A stretch of 64,000 nt of DNA from Corynebacterium capitovis DSM 44611. GTDB taxonomy: Bacteria; Actinomycetota; Actinomycetes; Mycobacteriales; Mycobacteriaceae. Of this stretch, positions 11,592-20,038 are shown in pieces. The position numbers and the translations under genes were made by a program. The notes under the pieces were generated by a model. That model searched no databases. It had not been told where the DNA came from and saw only the letters and a list, made by a program, of their open reading frames with translations. The stretch is from positions 1,426,001 through 1,490,000 of the forward strand of contig NZ_CP047117.1 of NCBI RefSeq assembly GCF_030440535.1. Direction: 5' to 3'. Position 1 is the stretch's first letter; each line of letters begins with the position of its first letter.

Positions 11592-12122
11592 CTACCTCTC
11601 GTCGGGCTTCGGCAAAAGAAGCTCGTAGATATCGGTATCGCGCCATTGTCCTTCCATGTCTCCGTAGGTCATTTTCGCCATGTCATGGAAGGTGCCAACC
11701 TTCGAGAATCCGCGGGACAGGTGAAGGCCCGCGGATCCCGCATTTTCGGGGAAAATCCACGAGTGGATCGCCCACTTGTGCAGCTCGATGCACGCCTCAA
11801 TAAGACGATCGAGCAATGCACCGGACACACCCCTGCCGCGGGCATCGGGGTGGGTGTAAATCGAGTCCTCCACGACCCCGTGAAAAACCGAACGGGAGGA
11901 CGCTTGTGCGGCGGAAACCCAGCCAAGAATCTTGTCCGTATCCTTGGCGTCGACGGCGACGAATACAGTTTCCATAATCTTTTTGTTTTGAAACTCCTCC
12001 CACGTTTGGGAGGTTCTTTCGTAGGAAGCATGGCCCGAGCTCAGGCCCAGTTCGTAGATGGCCCGCACCTGCGGGTAGTCCGCCGGTTGAATTGGGCGGA
12101 TAATGAAGCCGGTTTCAGACAT
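11592..12122 (-). CDS. GNAT family N-acetyltransferase (phosphinothricin/methionine sulfone acetyltransferase-like)
   Basis: This 176-residue single-domain acetyltransferase starts MSETGFIIRPIQ and contains the acetyl-CoA pyrophosphate loop HPDARGRGVSGALLDRLIEAC (about residues 86-106). It also has the WVSAAQASSRS strand and FPENAGSAGLHLSRGFSKVGTFHDMA, which resemble PAT/MnaT enzymes that acetylate amino groups of amino-acid analogues. The real acceptor is unknown. ATG at 12122 is preferred, with AACAAT 7 nt upstream; an ATG three codons earlier is also possible. It is convergent with the MFS gene and monocistronic. Confidence 0.82.
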   Translation of the reverse strand: MSETGFIIRPIQPADYPQVRAIYELGLSSGHASYERTSQTWEEFQNKKIMETVFVAVDAKDTDKILGWVSAAQASSRSVFHGVVEDSIYTHPDARGRGVSGALLDRLIEACIELHKWAIHSWIFPENAGSAGLHLSRGFSKVGTFHDMAKMTYGDMEGQWRDTDIYELLLPKPDER

Positions 12123-12162
12123 GCGCACCATTGTTCACAGACCGCTTAGCCCACGCAACACC

Positions 12163-12187
12163 AACGCCCCACCGGCGGTGGGGCGTT
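12163..12187 (-). terminator. Perfect GC-rich hairpin after the LGFP lipoprotein region
   Basis: AACGCCCCACC and GGTGGGGCGTT form an 11-bp perfect stem with a 3-nt loop. On the minus strand it follows the stop of the lipoprotein gene (12208) and precedes the GNAT gene, so it probably ends the lipoprotein transcript. It lacks a long T run. Confidence 0.7.
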
Positions 12188-12207
12188 AGGCTCGTCGTTC
12201 GGGTGAG

Positions 12208-12792
12208 CTACTTGGGGGTGACGACAGCTTCAAACGCGTCGTTTGTGGCGCCGCGGGTCCATTCAATCGTTCCGTGTTCAAACTGTTGAATCCAACCCGA
12301 AGAGTCCGGCAGCTTCTCTTCCGGCGCGAGGGGGAAGCCCAGGGATGAGTCGGTGCGGACGTTAGTGATCCAGTTGTTCGCAATTTCGCCCCACGTCGGC
12401 GCGCCACCGGTGTTCTGGTTCCACGTGACGTAGTGCGCTGCGTCGTACGCCACGATCCAGCCGTTCGGGGTTTCTTCAACAGAGACGGGTTTGCCCCACT
12501 CCGGCTGGGCGAATTTGTCGATCGCCTGGGAGACGCCCTGGGGAACCAGCGCCGTTGCGCCATCGGCGGTGCTAATCTCCACGGTTTCGCCTGCCGCTGA
12601 CGTCGAGGACTGAGTGGCCGCAGAGGATGCGGAGGACTTTGCAGAAGACGCAGAGGTGGTTACGTTCGTCTCGGTCGCCGTTTCCTTGACCGTTGACGTC
12701 GAGTCCGAACTACCGGAGTCCGAGCACGCGACGAGTCCCGCCGTAAGAACGACGGCGGTAGAAGCTGTGGCAAGACGGGCGAGGTACATCAT
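12208..12792 (-). CDS. Secreted lipoprotein with LGFP repeat
   Basis: The protein starts MMYLARLATAS, has a hydrophobic signal of about 15 residues and a lipobox at GLVAC, then a long Ser/Thr/Ala-rich linker (about residues 22-70). The C-terminal domain contains one recognisable LGFP motif, SLGFPLAPEEKLPDSSGWIQ followed by FEHGTIEWT, a repeat found in proteins of mycolic-acid bacteria that associate with the cell wall, including some mycolyltransferases. A role as a surface or envelope-spanning protein is inferred. The start is placed at 12792 because AGAAAGGA lies just upstream; an ATG at 12789 is equally possible. Confidence 0.8.
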   Translation of the reverse strand: MMYLARLATASTAVVLTAGLVACSDSGSSDSTSTVKETATETNVTTSASSAKSSASSAATQSSTSAAGETVEISTADGATALVPQGVSQAIDKFAQPEWGKPVSVEETPNGWIVAYDAAHYVTWNQNTGGAPTWGEIANNWITNVRTDSSLGFPLAPEEKLPDSSGWIQQFEHGTIEWTRGATNDAFEAVVTPK

Positions 12793-12836
12793 GAAATCCT
12801 TTCTCAAAACCTGAGTTTTCCATCTATTATCCATAT

Positions 12837-13457
12837 TCAGCGTTTACGCCGACGGGTCGCGACCCCCTGTTTGGGGGAAGCAGAGCCCTGCGAGGAGCGC
12901 GAGGAACGAACCGACCGCCCCTTGGCTACGCCGACGAAATCCTGAATGGCGTTGCTATCGTGATCCCGCCGCCACACCAGCCCGACGCGGGTCGGCTCAA
13001 CTCCTGCGTGCGCGACTCTGAGCACCGTGACCTGTTTTTTCGACAAGGCTCGCAGCAGCGGGATGGGCGCGAAGGCGACCCCTACGTTGGCTGCCACCAC
13101 CTGAAGTGCGGTGCGCAGATCGTCGAGGTTTGCGCCCTCGCGGTACACAAAATTCACTGGCTCCAGCGCGACATCATCCTCGGTGACGGCCTCGCCCGTT
13201 CCGGCGTAGACCGATGCGTAGTCGGACTCTCGGGGCACGGCGATACCGGGCGCTTCGTCGTAAAGAATGACTACGTGATACTCGGGGCCGACCCGCGGAT
13301 CGGGAAGGCGAACGAGGGCGAGGTCGCACTCTCCCGCAAGGAGACCGGCCAGCGGGTCATCGGCGCCGGAGGCAGCGAGTCCGTGGCGCGTGCCTTCCTC
13401 ATACCGACGGAGCCACTTGCCTGGTTCGGTACCCGTCGCGAAGAAAAGGGTGAGCAT
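12837..13457 (-). CDS. LysR-type effector-binding domain protein lacking the helix-turn-helix
   Basis: This 206-residue protein corresponds to only the substrate-binding part of a LysR-type regulator: LTLFFATGTEPGKW, then LLAGECDLALVRLP, then LYDEAPGIAVPRES, VAANVGVAFAPIPLLRAL and GLVWRRDHDS, in the usual order of a type 2 periplasmic-binding fold. The normal N-terminal winged helix of about 60-90 residues is absent, and the region upstream is the divergent DUF5997 gene, so this is not a simple mis-chosen start. The last 30 residues are basic and serine-rich. It may work by sensing a ligand and acting on another protein; its neighbour is the obvious candidate. The start ATG has TAGCAT 7 nt upstream (leaderless). 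Confidence 0.8.
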   Translation of the reverse strand: MLTLFFATGTEPGKWLRRYEEGTRHGLAASGADDPLAGLLAGECDLALVRLPDPRVGPEYHVVILYDEAPGIAVPRESDYASVYAGTGEAVTEDDVALEPVNFVYREGANLDDLRTALQVVAANVGVAFAPIPLLRALSKKQVTVLRVAHAGVEPTRVGLVWRRDHDSNAIQDFVGVAKGRSVRSSRSSQGSASPKQGVATRRRKR

Positions 13458-13464
13458 GAGGTGA

Positions 13465-13474
13465 ATGCTACCGT
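13465..13474. promoter_or_regulatory. Overlapping divergent -10 boxes for two leaderless genes
   Basis: On the plus strand TACCGT (13469-13474) lies 6 nt before the DUF5997 ATG. On the minus strand TAGCAT (13470-13465) lies 7 nt before the ATG of the LysR-like gene. The two hexamers share the central TA at 13469-13470. Only 23 nt separate the two start codons, so each promoter's -35 region must lie within the other gene and both transcripts would start at or next to the start codon. Confidence 0.55.
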
Positions 13475-13480
13475 CGAGCT

Positions 13481-13858
13481 ATGACCGACATTAAGCCTTC
13501 GGGTACCGCCATGAAACCACTGACAGCGGCCAAAAAACTCGGGATAGACCTCGCCTCAACCCCACCCGAGTTTCAGCAAGGAGCGGTGACCCACGCCGAG
13601 CTACGCGAACTGCAGGACAATCCACCGGAGTGGCTGAAAAACCTGCGTCTCAACGGCCCGCACCCGCGCAACGAGGTGGCCCGCAAGCTAGGGGTGACTA
13701 TCACGGCGTTGAAAAAGTCCGGGATAGACACACCCTTGACTACGCAGCAGATCATGGAGCTTCTATCGGACCAACCTGAGTGGCTCCATGCCGCTCGCGC
13801 CCAGCTCGCCGAGCAGCGGCGCGACGCCGCCGATAACGAGGGCTCCAACCGAAACTGA
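13481..13858 (+). CDS. DUF5997 family protein with a possible helix-turn-helix
   Basis: This 125-residue protein matches the DUF5997 family of actinobacteria: KPLTAAKKLGIDLASTPPEF, a PPEWLKNLRLNGPHPR motif, then NEVARKLGVTITALKKSGI and a second QPEWL motif near residue 105. The segment around residues 64-85 reads like a helix-turn-helix, but that is my inference. The gene is divergent from a LysR-type sensor domain that lacks its own DNA-binding part, so a two-protein regulator is conceivable. Its ATG directly follows a -10 box. The stop abuts that of glyA without a gap. Confidence 0.75.
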   Translation: MTDIKPSGTAMKPLTAAKKLGIDLASTPPEFQQGAVTHAELRELQDNPPEWLKNLRLNGPHPRNEVARKLGVTITALKKSGIDTPLTTQQIMELLSDQPEWLHAARAQLAEQRRDAADNEGSNRN

Positions 13859-15166
13859 CTAAAGTAGCGATGCGTCCTCAAGGCCTGGGTAGAGCGGGTG
13901 GCGCTGCGCGAGCTCGCCCACTCGGCGGCGCAGCTCCTCGACGTCGGCGCCCTCACCGGCGATGAGCACCTCGGCGATGATGTCCGCGACAGCGCGAAAC
14001 TCGTCCTCGCCGAACCCGCGAGTGGCCAACGCCGAGGTTCCGATACGCAATCCAGACGTGACCTTGGGCGGACGAGGATCGAAAGGCACGGCGTTACGGT
14101 TAACGGTAATCCCCGCGCTGTGCAGAAGGTCCTCGGCCTGCTGGCCGTCCATCGGAGAGTTCCGCAAGTCAACCAGCACGAGGTGAACGTCCGTGCCGCC
14201 GGAGACGACGTCGATCCCGGCCTGCCTCGCGTCGGGGGCCGTTAGGCGCTCCGCAAGGATCCGCGCGCCGTCGAGTGTGCGGCGCTGGCGGTCCTTGAAC
14301 TCGGGCAACGCCGCGACCTTAAACGCTGTCGCCTTCGCGGCGATGACGTGCATCAGCGGTCCCCCCTGCTGTCCCGGGAACACGGCGGAGTTGAGCTTCT
14401 TGTGCAGCTCAAGGTCGTTGGTGAGGATGAAGCCGGACCGCGGCCCGCCGAGCGTTTTGTGCACTGTGGACGACACGACGTGCGCGTGGGGAACGGGTGA
14501 CGGGTGCAGGCCGGCTGCCACAAGGCCCGCGAAATGTGCCATGTCCACCCAGAGGTACGCCCCGACTTCGTCGGCAATCGAGCGAAACTCCGCGAAGTCC
14601 TCGTGGCGCGGGTAGGCGGACCAACCCGCGATGATGACCTTGGGCTTGACCTCGCGCGCCTGCTCACGCAGCTTCGCCATGTCGATCGTGCAGGTGTCCT
14701 TTTCCACCTGGTAGGCGGCGACGTTGTAGAGGCGCCCCGAGAAATTAATCTTCATTCCGTGCGTGAGGTGCCCGCCGTGGGCGAGGTCAAGGCCGAGGAT
14801 CGTGTCCCCCGGCTCGGCCAATGCCATGAGGACAGCGGCGTTCGCCTGTGCGCCGGAGTGGGGTTGCACGTTGGCGTAGGCCGCCCCGAACACCGCTTTC
14901 GCGCGCTCACGAGCGAGGTCCTCGACGACGTCAGCGAACTCGCACCCCCCGTAGTAGCGGCGGCCCGGGTACCCCTCCGCATACTTATTGGTGAAGACGG
15001 ACCCCTGCGCCTGGAGCACAGATAGAGGCACGAAGTTCTCGGAGGCGATCATCTCTAACGTGTCGCGCTGGCGCGCCAGCTCGTGAGTGATGGCCTGGTG
15101 CACCTCGGGATCGAAGGTCGCAAGGTCTTGGTAGCGGAAGTCTGGTTCGTTGGCGTGTGAGCTCAC
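13859..15166 (-). CDS. glyA: Serine hydroxymethyltransferase
   Basis: This PLP enzyme converts serine and tetrahydrofolate to glycine and 5,10-methylene-THF, supplying one-carbon units. The 435-residue protein has the family motifs SENFVP (about residues 42-47), [39 protein letters not shown] and the PLP-lysine block [14 protein letters not shown] (about 231-244). It is divergent from coaA, as in related genomes, and convergent with the DUF5997 gene with no intergenic base. The start ATG encodes [15 protein letters not shown]. Confidence 0.97.
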   Translation of the reverse strand: MSSHANEPDFRYQDLATFDPEVHQAITHELARQRDTLEMIASENFVPLSVLQAQGSVFTNKYAEGYPGRRYYGGCEFADVVEDLARERAKAVFGAAYANVQPHSGAQANAAVLMALAEPGDTILGLDLAHGGHLTHGMKINFSGRLYNVAAYQVEKDTCTIDMAKLREQAREVKPKVIIAGWSAYPRHEDFAEFRSIADEVGAYLWVDMAHFAGLVAAGLHPSPVPHAHVVSSTVHKTLGGPRSGFILTNDLELHKKLNSAVFPGQQGGPLMHVIAAKATAFKVAALPEFKDRQRRTLDGARILAERLTAPDARQAGIDVVSGGTDVHLVLVDLRNSPMDGQQAEDLLHSAGITVNRNAVPFDPRPPKVTSGLRIGTSALATRGFGEDEFRAVADIIAEVLIAGEGADVEELRRRVGELAQRHPLYPGLEDASLL

Positions 15167-15275
15167 AGGTCAGCTGGTCCTTTCAGTGGGGTGGGCCGTT
15201 CCGAGCAGTATATTCCCCGGCCCCGACACCGTCACCCAATTCAGGGGAGCGCGTTCCTGGTGACACAATAGTGCT

Positions 15276-16199
15276 ATGTCCCGCGCTGTCGATCCCAGCC
15301 CGTACCTGCAATTCACCCGCGAAGACTGGCGTGAGCGCCGCGCGGCGTGGCCCCAGGTCCTCACCGCTGAGGAAGTGGCGCAGCTCAGCGGCATCGGCGA
15401 AAACCTGGACCTAGACGAAATCGCTGAGATCTACCTTCCCCTTTCGCGTCTTATTCACCTGCGCGTTCGGGCGCGCCAAGAACTGATCGCCGCGACCGAG
15501 ACCTTCGTGGGTGGGCCTTTGCACGTCCCTTTCATTATCGGGGTCGCCGGATCGGTGGCCGTCGGAAAGTCGACGACCGCCCGTGTCCTCCAGGTGTTGT
15601 TGCAGCGGTGGGAAACGCACCCTCGCGTCGATCTGGTCACCACCGATGGCTTCCTCCTGCCCAACGCCGAGCTCGAAGCGCGCGGCCTCATGGCCCGCAA
15701 AGGTTTCCCCGAGTCCTACAACCGCCGCCAGCTTCTGCGCTTTGTCACCGAGGTCAAGTCGGGCCAGCCTGAGGTGTCCGCACCCGTTTATTCCCACAGC
15801 GCCTACGACATCGTCAAGGGCGAAACCCAGGTGATACGGCAGCCCGACATCCTCATCCTCGAGGGGCTCAACGTCCTCCAGACGGGGCCGACGCTGATGG
15901 TCTCCGATCTTTTCGACTTCTCCGTCTACGTCGATGCCGCAACCGGCCACATCGAAAAGTGGTACATCGACCGCTTTCTCAAGCTGCGCCAGACGGCCTT
16001 CCGCAAACCCGGCGCCCACTTCGCACGTTTCGCCAACCTCGACGAGGCCAGCGCCGCCGCCTCAGCCCGCGAGATCTGGCAGTCCATTAACCTGCCCAAC
16101 CTGGTGGAAAACATCCTCCCCACCCGCGTGCGCGCCTCCCTCGTTCTGTCCAAAGGCGCCGATCACACGGTTCGGAGAGTACGCCTGCGCAAGCTTTAG
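15276..16199 (+). CDS. coaA: Type I pantothenate kinase
   Basis: This kinase phosphorylates pantothenate in the first committed step of coenzyme A synthesis. The 307-residue protein carries the P-loop [17 protein letters not shown] (about residues 89-105), the [10 protein letters not shown] block, [14 protein letters not shown] and YSHSAYDIV, all typical of the CoaA family, and ends with [19 protein letters not shown]. The ATG at 15276 is preceded by CACAAT 6 nt upstream and no ribosome binding site, so it may be leaderless. It is divergent from glyA and convergent with uppS. Confidence 0.97.
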   Translation: MSRAVDPSPYLQFTREDWRERRAAWPQVLTAEEVAQLSGIGENLDLDEIAEIYLPLSRLIHLRVRARQELIAATETFVGGPLHVPFIIGVAGSVAVGKSTTARVLQVLLQRWETHPRVDLVTTDGFLLPNAELEARGLMARKGFPESYNRRQLLRFVTEVKSGQPEVSAPVYSHSAYDIVKGETQVIRQPDILILEGLNVLQTGPTLMVSDLFDFSVYVDAATGHIEKWYIDRFLKLRQTAFRKPGAHFARFANLDEASAAASAREIWQSINLPNLVENILPTRVRASLVLSKGADHTVRRVRLRKL

Positions 16200-16218
16200 A
16201 GCACCGCTTATCGACGCC

Positions 16219-16989
16219 CTATTTGCCAAACCGGCGAGAGCGCCGCGAGTAGTCCCGCAAAGCGCGCAAAAAGTCCACCTTGCGGAACGCGGGCCAGTAC
16301 GTATCGGTAAACCAAATCTCGGAATACGCGGCTTGCCACAAGAGAAACCCGCTCAACCGCTGTTCACCCGACGTGCGGATCACGAGGTCCGGGTCAGGCT
16401 GGCCCGAGGTGTAAAGATTGGTGGAGACGGATTCAACCGTTACCTTCTTCGCCAGCTCGGAAACAGGTGTCCCTGCGGCCACTTCGGCGTCGATAAGCGT
16501 GCGCACCGCGTCGACGATTTCTTGGCGGCCCCCGTACCCCACCGCGATGTTGACGGTGAGCCCGGGTTTGTCTGTCGTTGCGGCGGCGGATTTTTGCATC
16601 CGCTCCGCCACGTGCGGGGGCAGGAGGTTGAGGTGACCGACGATCTTGACCCGGCAGGAGTAGTGTTCGGTGGCCAAGTCCTCTACTACCCCGGAGATGA
16701 TGTCGAACAATAACTCCACCTCGCTGCTGGCGCGACTTAGGTTTTCGGTGGAGAGCAAATAGATGGTGATGACTTCGACGTCCATCTCCGCCGACCAGCG
16801 CACCAACTCACCGATTTTTGCGGCGCCAGCCCGATGCCCGTGGGAGATGTCGCGGTAGCCTGACTCGCGCGCCCAGCGGCGGTTGCCGTCCGCCATCACC
16901 GCGAGGTGCTTGGGCAGGTCGGAGCCGCGAAGCTGCCACCGCAGCCGCTCTTCATACAGAGGGTAAAGAACCCGCGCCAGCGCTGTCAC
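16219..16989 (-). CDS. uppS: cis-Prenyl diphosphate synthase (UppS family, short-chain Z-type candidate)
   Basis: The 256-residue protein has the cis-prenyltransferase signature HLAVMADGNRRWARESGY (catalytic Asp about residue 36), HRAGAAKIGELVRW, TIYLLSTENLSRASSEVE and the C-terminal PDPDLVIRTSGEQRLSGFLLWQ block. These enzymes add IPP units in Z geometry. The mycobacterial homologue in the equivalent position near mca (Rv1086, from memory) makes the short Z,E-farnesyl diphosphate rather than the full decaprenyl chain; the same role is inferred here from gene order, not shown. GTG at 16989 is chosen because TAGACT lies 7 nt upstream. An open frame continues upstream but overlaps the next gene. 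Confidence 0.9.
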   Translation of the reverse strand: MTALARVLYPLYEERLRWQLRGSDLPKHLAVMADGNRRWARESGYRDISHGHRAGAAKIGELVRWSAEMDVEVITIYLLSTENLSRASSEVELLFDIISGVVEDLATEHYSCRVKIVGHLNLLPPHVAERMQKSAAATTDKPGLTVNIAVGYGGRQEIVDAVRTLIDAEVAAGTPVSELAKKVTVESVSTNLYTSGQPDPDLVIRTSGEQRLSGFLLWQAAYSEIWFTDTYWPAFRKVDFLRALRDYSRRSRRFGK

Positions 16990-16996
16990 GACAGCG

Positions 16997-17002
16997 AGTC
17001 TA
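16997..17002 (-). promoter_or_regulatory. -10 box TAGACT for leaderless uppS
   Basis: TAGACT ends 7 nt before the GTG start at 16989, with no ribosome binding site between. It lies just after the stop codon of the small membrane protein gene, giving uppS a promoter of its own inside the mca-uppS run. Confidence 0.55.
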
Positions 17003-17008
17003 CCTGGT

Positions 17009-17293
17009 TCAGAGAATTGGCTTGCGACGGCGGTCCAACACCCCAGCCTCCGCCATCGCCGCGTCAACGGCCTGGGTGTCGAAAGGGTCGATCCCGTGGG
17101 CCTCGGCGAAAACGCGGCGGCGATTGAAGCGCGAGTGTCGACGGTGGAACGCGTAACCCAAGTACAACACCACGACGAGGAGCGCGACGAGAAGGAGCAG
17201 GCCAATGGGCGACGCCTTGCCAAACTCCGGACCTACCGGAGTGTCCTGGGGTGCCTGAGCCACGACCCATGATGTGACATTCACCGCGATCAT
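17009..17293 (-). CDS. Small single-pass membrane protein downstream of mca
   Basis: This 94-residue protein has a short extracytoplasmic N-terminus, one hydrophobic helix (about residues 29-50) and a basic cytoplasmic tail containing RRRVFAEAHGIDPFDTQAVDAAM. Its ATG overlaps the mca stop as ATGA, indicating translational coupling. Mycobacteria have a comparable small membrane protein gene next to mca. Its function is unknown. Confidence 0.75.
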   Translation of the reverse strand: MIAVNVTSWVVAQAPQDTPVGPEFGKASPIGLLLLVALLVVVLYLGYAFHRRHSRFNRRRVFAEAHGIDPFDTQAVDAAMAEAGVLDRRRKPIL

Positions 17294-18177
17294 TGCGTCT
17301 CCTCTTTCTCGGTTGTGATTCCCGCGAAGAGATCGTCCTCGGGCAGGTGGGTAGACAATCGGGTGCGGGCCAGCTCGAACTCTTCGGTCGGCCACACTCG
17401 GCGTTGGTCCTCGACCGGGCTGGCCAAGAAGGCACCCGCGGGATCGATTTGCGTCGCGTGCGCTGTGAGCGCGGCGGCGCGCTGCTCAAAGTAGTCGGCA
17501 CACTCGATTTGGGTGGTCACGCGGCTCATCACATCCGCCTGGTTTTCTTCCCAGCGGTGGATCATCATCTCGTACGGGCTCTTCTGGCCGCGTTCCAGTA
17601 GCAGCTCGTGCAGCCGTTTCATACGCTGCAGGATGAAGCCATGCGAGTAATACAGCTTCACCGGAGTCCACGGCTCACCCGCCTCTTCGGCATAGTCTGC
17701 GTCGCCCGCCTTGTCCCACGCCACCATCGAAACCTCGTGTACTTTCAGGTGGTCTGGGTGCGGGTAACCGCCGTTTTCGTCGTAAGTCAAAATGACGTGG
17801 GGACGGAACTCGCGGATCACCCGCACAATGTCGCGGACCACAACGTCGGTTTCCTCGAGAGCGAAGCACCCCTCTGGGAGTGGCGGCATAGGATCCCCCT
17901 CCGGCAATCCCGAATCCACGTAGCCGAGCCACTCATGCTCGACCCCCAGCGCCTCGGCGGCGGCGGCCATTTCCTGGCGTCGCAGCTCCATCATGTTTTC
18001 TCGAACCCCCGGGCGGTTCATCGCCGGGTTGAGAATGTCGCCGCGCTGCCCGTCCGTGCAGGTTAAGACTTTGACGCGGTGTCCTTCTGCGGCGTACTTC
18101 GCCATCGTGGCCGCGCCTTTCGACGACTCGTCGTCCGGGTGCGCATGAATTGCCAGCAGGCGTTTTCCGCTCACCAT
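17290..18177 (-). CDS. mca: Mycothiol S-conjugate amidase
   Basis: Mca cleaves mycothiol S-conjugates of electrophiles to a mercapturic acid, which is exported, and GlcN-Ins, which is recycled. The protein starts MVSGKRLLAIHAHPDDESSK with the zinc-binding AHPDDE motif at residues 12-17, then LTCTDGQRGDILNP, LTYDENGGYPHPDH (about 145-158, with the third metal ligand His) and the SSKGAATMAKY motif that distinguishes Mca from MshB. The length of 295 residues fits. ATG at 18177 is chosen; a GTG one codon later is possible. DUF4307 and greA are encoded divergently just upstream, as in mycobacteria. Confidence 0.93.
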   Translation of the reverse strand: MVSGKRLLAIHAHPDDESSKGAATMAKYAAEGHRVKVLTCTDGQRGDILNPAMNRPGVRENMMELRRQEMAAAAEALGVEHEWLGYVDSGLPEGDPMPPLPEGCFALEETDVVVRDIVRVIREFRPHVILTYDENGGYPHPDHLKVHEVSMVAWDKAGDADYAEEAGEPWTPVKLYYSHGFILQRMKRLHELLLERGQKSPYEMMIHRWEENQADVMSRVTTQIECADYFEQRAAALTAHATQIDPAGAFLASPVEDQRRVWPTEEFELARTRLSTHLPEDDLFAGITTEKEETQ

Positions 18178-18320
18178 TCCACCAGCTTTCTTGGGCTTTG
18201 ATTGATGTGCATGTGGGTCCAGTCTGTAACTCGGGCCAATCTTAGTACCATCGAATCTCAACACCAGAAGTTCCGTTCCGGCTCACACGCCGCCTGTTCC
18301 CTCCGCGAAGGATTCTCCCT

Positions 18321-18785
18321 GTGAGCACCAGTCCCCCCTCCCGCCCTGCCGCTCGATACGGTAACGAGGCGGCGCGTTCCCGGCTGAGCGGGGGCGCAGG
18401 GAAGCTCGTTCTTTTGGGTATCGCGCTCCTCTTACTCCTCATCGCTATCGCGTACGGCCGCAGCGTGTTGGAGCGCCGGTCCGTCCCGGTCACCGCGGAC
18501 TTCATCACGGCCGAACGGATGTCGGATGACACCGCGAAGCTGTGGGTCGACGTGTCAAGGAAGGACACGTCGAAACCGTCGTACTGCATCGTCACGGCCG
18601 TCGATTATTCGGTCGCGGAGGTCGGGCGCCGGGAGGTCATTCTGCCGGCGGGGGGAGATGAACTGACCCGGATTGGCGTCGAGCTGCCCGTCCGTGGCGC
18701 TGCCGTGTCGGGGCGAGTGTATGGGTGCTCCCAAGACATCCCGTTCTATATGGATACGGACAACCCGAGTTACGTCTTGCACTAA
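18321..18785 (+). CDS. DUF4307 domain membrane protein
   Basis: The 154-residue protein has a cytoplasmic N-terminus of about 30 residues, one hydrophobic helix (about residues 32-50) and an extracytoplasmic beta-rich domain ending in YGCSQDIPFYMDTDNP. This is the DUF4307 family, encoded between mca and greA in mycobacteria and corynebacteria as here. Function is unknown. The start is the GTG at 18321, after a weak AAGGA. Confidence 0.8.
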   Translation: MSTSPPSRPAARYGNEAARSRLSGGAGKLVLLGIALLLLLIAIAYGRSVLERRSVPVTADFITAERMSDDTAKLWVDVSRKDTSKPSYCIVTAVDYSVAEVGRREVILPAGGDELTRIGVELPVRGAAVSGRVYGCSQDIPFYMDTDNPSYVLH

Positions 18786-18919
18786 GGGGAACCCGGTGCG
18801 CGGCTCCGCGGGGCCCACGGGGCGCAATGTGCCACCGTGTTAGGCTTTTGCCTGAATAATCGGCTGAGCAGTCCGCTCGATCGACGCACCTCAATACTCC
18901 AGGGAGGGTTTGAAAACGC

Positions 18920-19444
18920 ATGGCTGAAACCCAGCAGCAGTACATCACGCCTGAGATGAAGGCGAAGCTCGAAAACGAGCTCCAGGCACTCATCGACAAC
19001 CGGCCGGTCATCGCCGCCGAGATCAACGAGCGTCGCGAAGAGGGTGACCTCAAAGAAAACGCCGGCTACGACGCCGCCCGGGAGCAGCAGGACCAAGAGG
19101 AAGCTCGGATCAAGCAGATCTCCGAGATCCTGGCCAATTCCACCACCGAACGGGCTGGGGTTGTCGAAGGTGTGGCCCACGTCGGCTCCGTGGTCCACGT
19201 CTTCTACAACGGAGATGAGAACGACAAGGAAACGTTCCTCATCGGTACCCGCGCCGCGTCAACCGGAAACAAGGACCTGGAGACCTACTCGGAGAACTCC
19301 CCGCTGGGCGCGGCAGTGATCGGCGCCTCCGAGGGCGAGACCCGGACGTACACCGCCCCCAACGGCAGGGAAATTTCAGTCACGATCGTCGACGCCGCGC
19401 CGTATGATTCGGATAAGGCAGCTCGTCCGCGCGGGCAGGCCTAA
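18920..19444 (+). CDS. greA: Transcription elongation factor GreA
   Basis: GreA inserts its N-terminal coiled coil into the RNA polymerase secondary channel to trigger cleavage of backtracked RNA. The 174-residue protein shows the coiled-coil domain (about residues 10-80) with the acidic tip motif REEGDLKENAGYDAAREQQ, and the C-terminal FKBP-like domain with SPLGAAVIGASEGETR. AGGGAGGG lies upstream of the ATG. It follows DUF4307 after 134 nt, so a promoter of its own is likely. Confidence 0.96.
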   Translation: MAETQQQYITPEMKAKLENELQALIDNRPVIAAEINERREEGDLKENAGYDAAREQQDQEEARIKQISEILANSTTERAGVVEGVAHVGSVVHVFYNGDENDKETFLIGTRAASTGNKDLETYSENSPLGAAVIGASEGETRTYTAPNGREISVTIVDAAPYDSDKAARPRGQA

Positions 19445-19495
19445 TTCGCGCGCCTCTGCCCGTCCGGGAAACCCATATACGCAAAGGATTCTTCC

Positions 19496-20023
19496 GTGAA
19501 AACTCTCTCTTCTCGTACCGTGGCCTCGGCCGGTTTCTCGGCCGTCGTAGCCCTGGGTCTCGCTGCTTGCTCTCCGCCCCACCAGGTGGATTCCGAGCAG
19601 AAGGTTGATACGGCAAAAACGCAGAACCCCGACTCCCTTGCCGGCAGCGCCTCAACAACGAAGGCGACGTCCACCAACGTGGCTGAAGCATCCGCCACGC
19701 GCAAATCCGCCGACGCCACCGCCACCCTCGCCCCCGGCACCGTCCCGGCGTACGAAAACTGCGATGGGGTCGCCGAGCAGCGCCCCACCCGCCTCGCGCT
19801 GTCGTGCAAGGACCAGGACGATTTCATGGAGAACATCTCGTGGCGCTCCTGGGGTGAGAGCCTCGCCGCTGGAGTAGGGACGCGGGTCACCGTTGATCCT
19901 GACCGCCGCGAAGAGGACGCGACAATCGTTTTGTCCTCCCCCCAGATCGTTGATGGTGAACTGCGCTTTACCGTCGTCACCGTGGACGGGGAAACAATTA
20001 ACCCCGACAGCGCCCAGCGCTAG
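19496..20023 (+). CDS. Secreted lipoprotein of unknown function
   Basis: The 175-residue protein has a typical signal (KTLSSRTVASAGFSAVVALG) and lipobox LAAC at residues 22-25, followed by a Thr/Ser/Ala-rich linker and a small C-terminal domain with two cysteines (ENCDG and LSCKD). I do not recognise the domain. A GTG start is used because AAAGGA lies 8 nt upstream. Its stop codon TAG is immediately followed by the end of an insertion sequence, so the gene is intact up to its stop but has lost its own terminator to a position 861 bp away. Confidence 0.78.
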   Translation: MKTLSSRTVASAGFSAVVALGLAACSPPHQVDSEQKVDTAKTQNPDSLAGSASTTKATSTNVAEASATRKSADATATLAPGTVPAYENCDGVAEQRPTRLALSCKDQDDFMENISWRSWGESLAAGVGTRVTVDPDRREEDATIVLSSPQIVDGELRFTVVTVDGETINPDSAQR

Positions 20024-20038
20024 GGTGTGTCTCATATT
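20024..20038 (+). repeat. IS terminal inverted repeat (left as drawn)
   Basis: GGTGTGTCTCATATT reads inward and matches 13 of 15 positions of the repeat at 20857-20871. It starts directly after the TAG stop codon of the lipoprotein gene. Confidence 0.8.
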
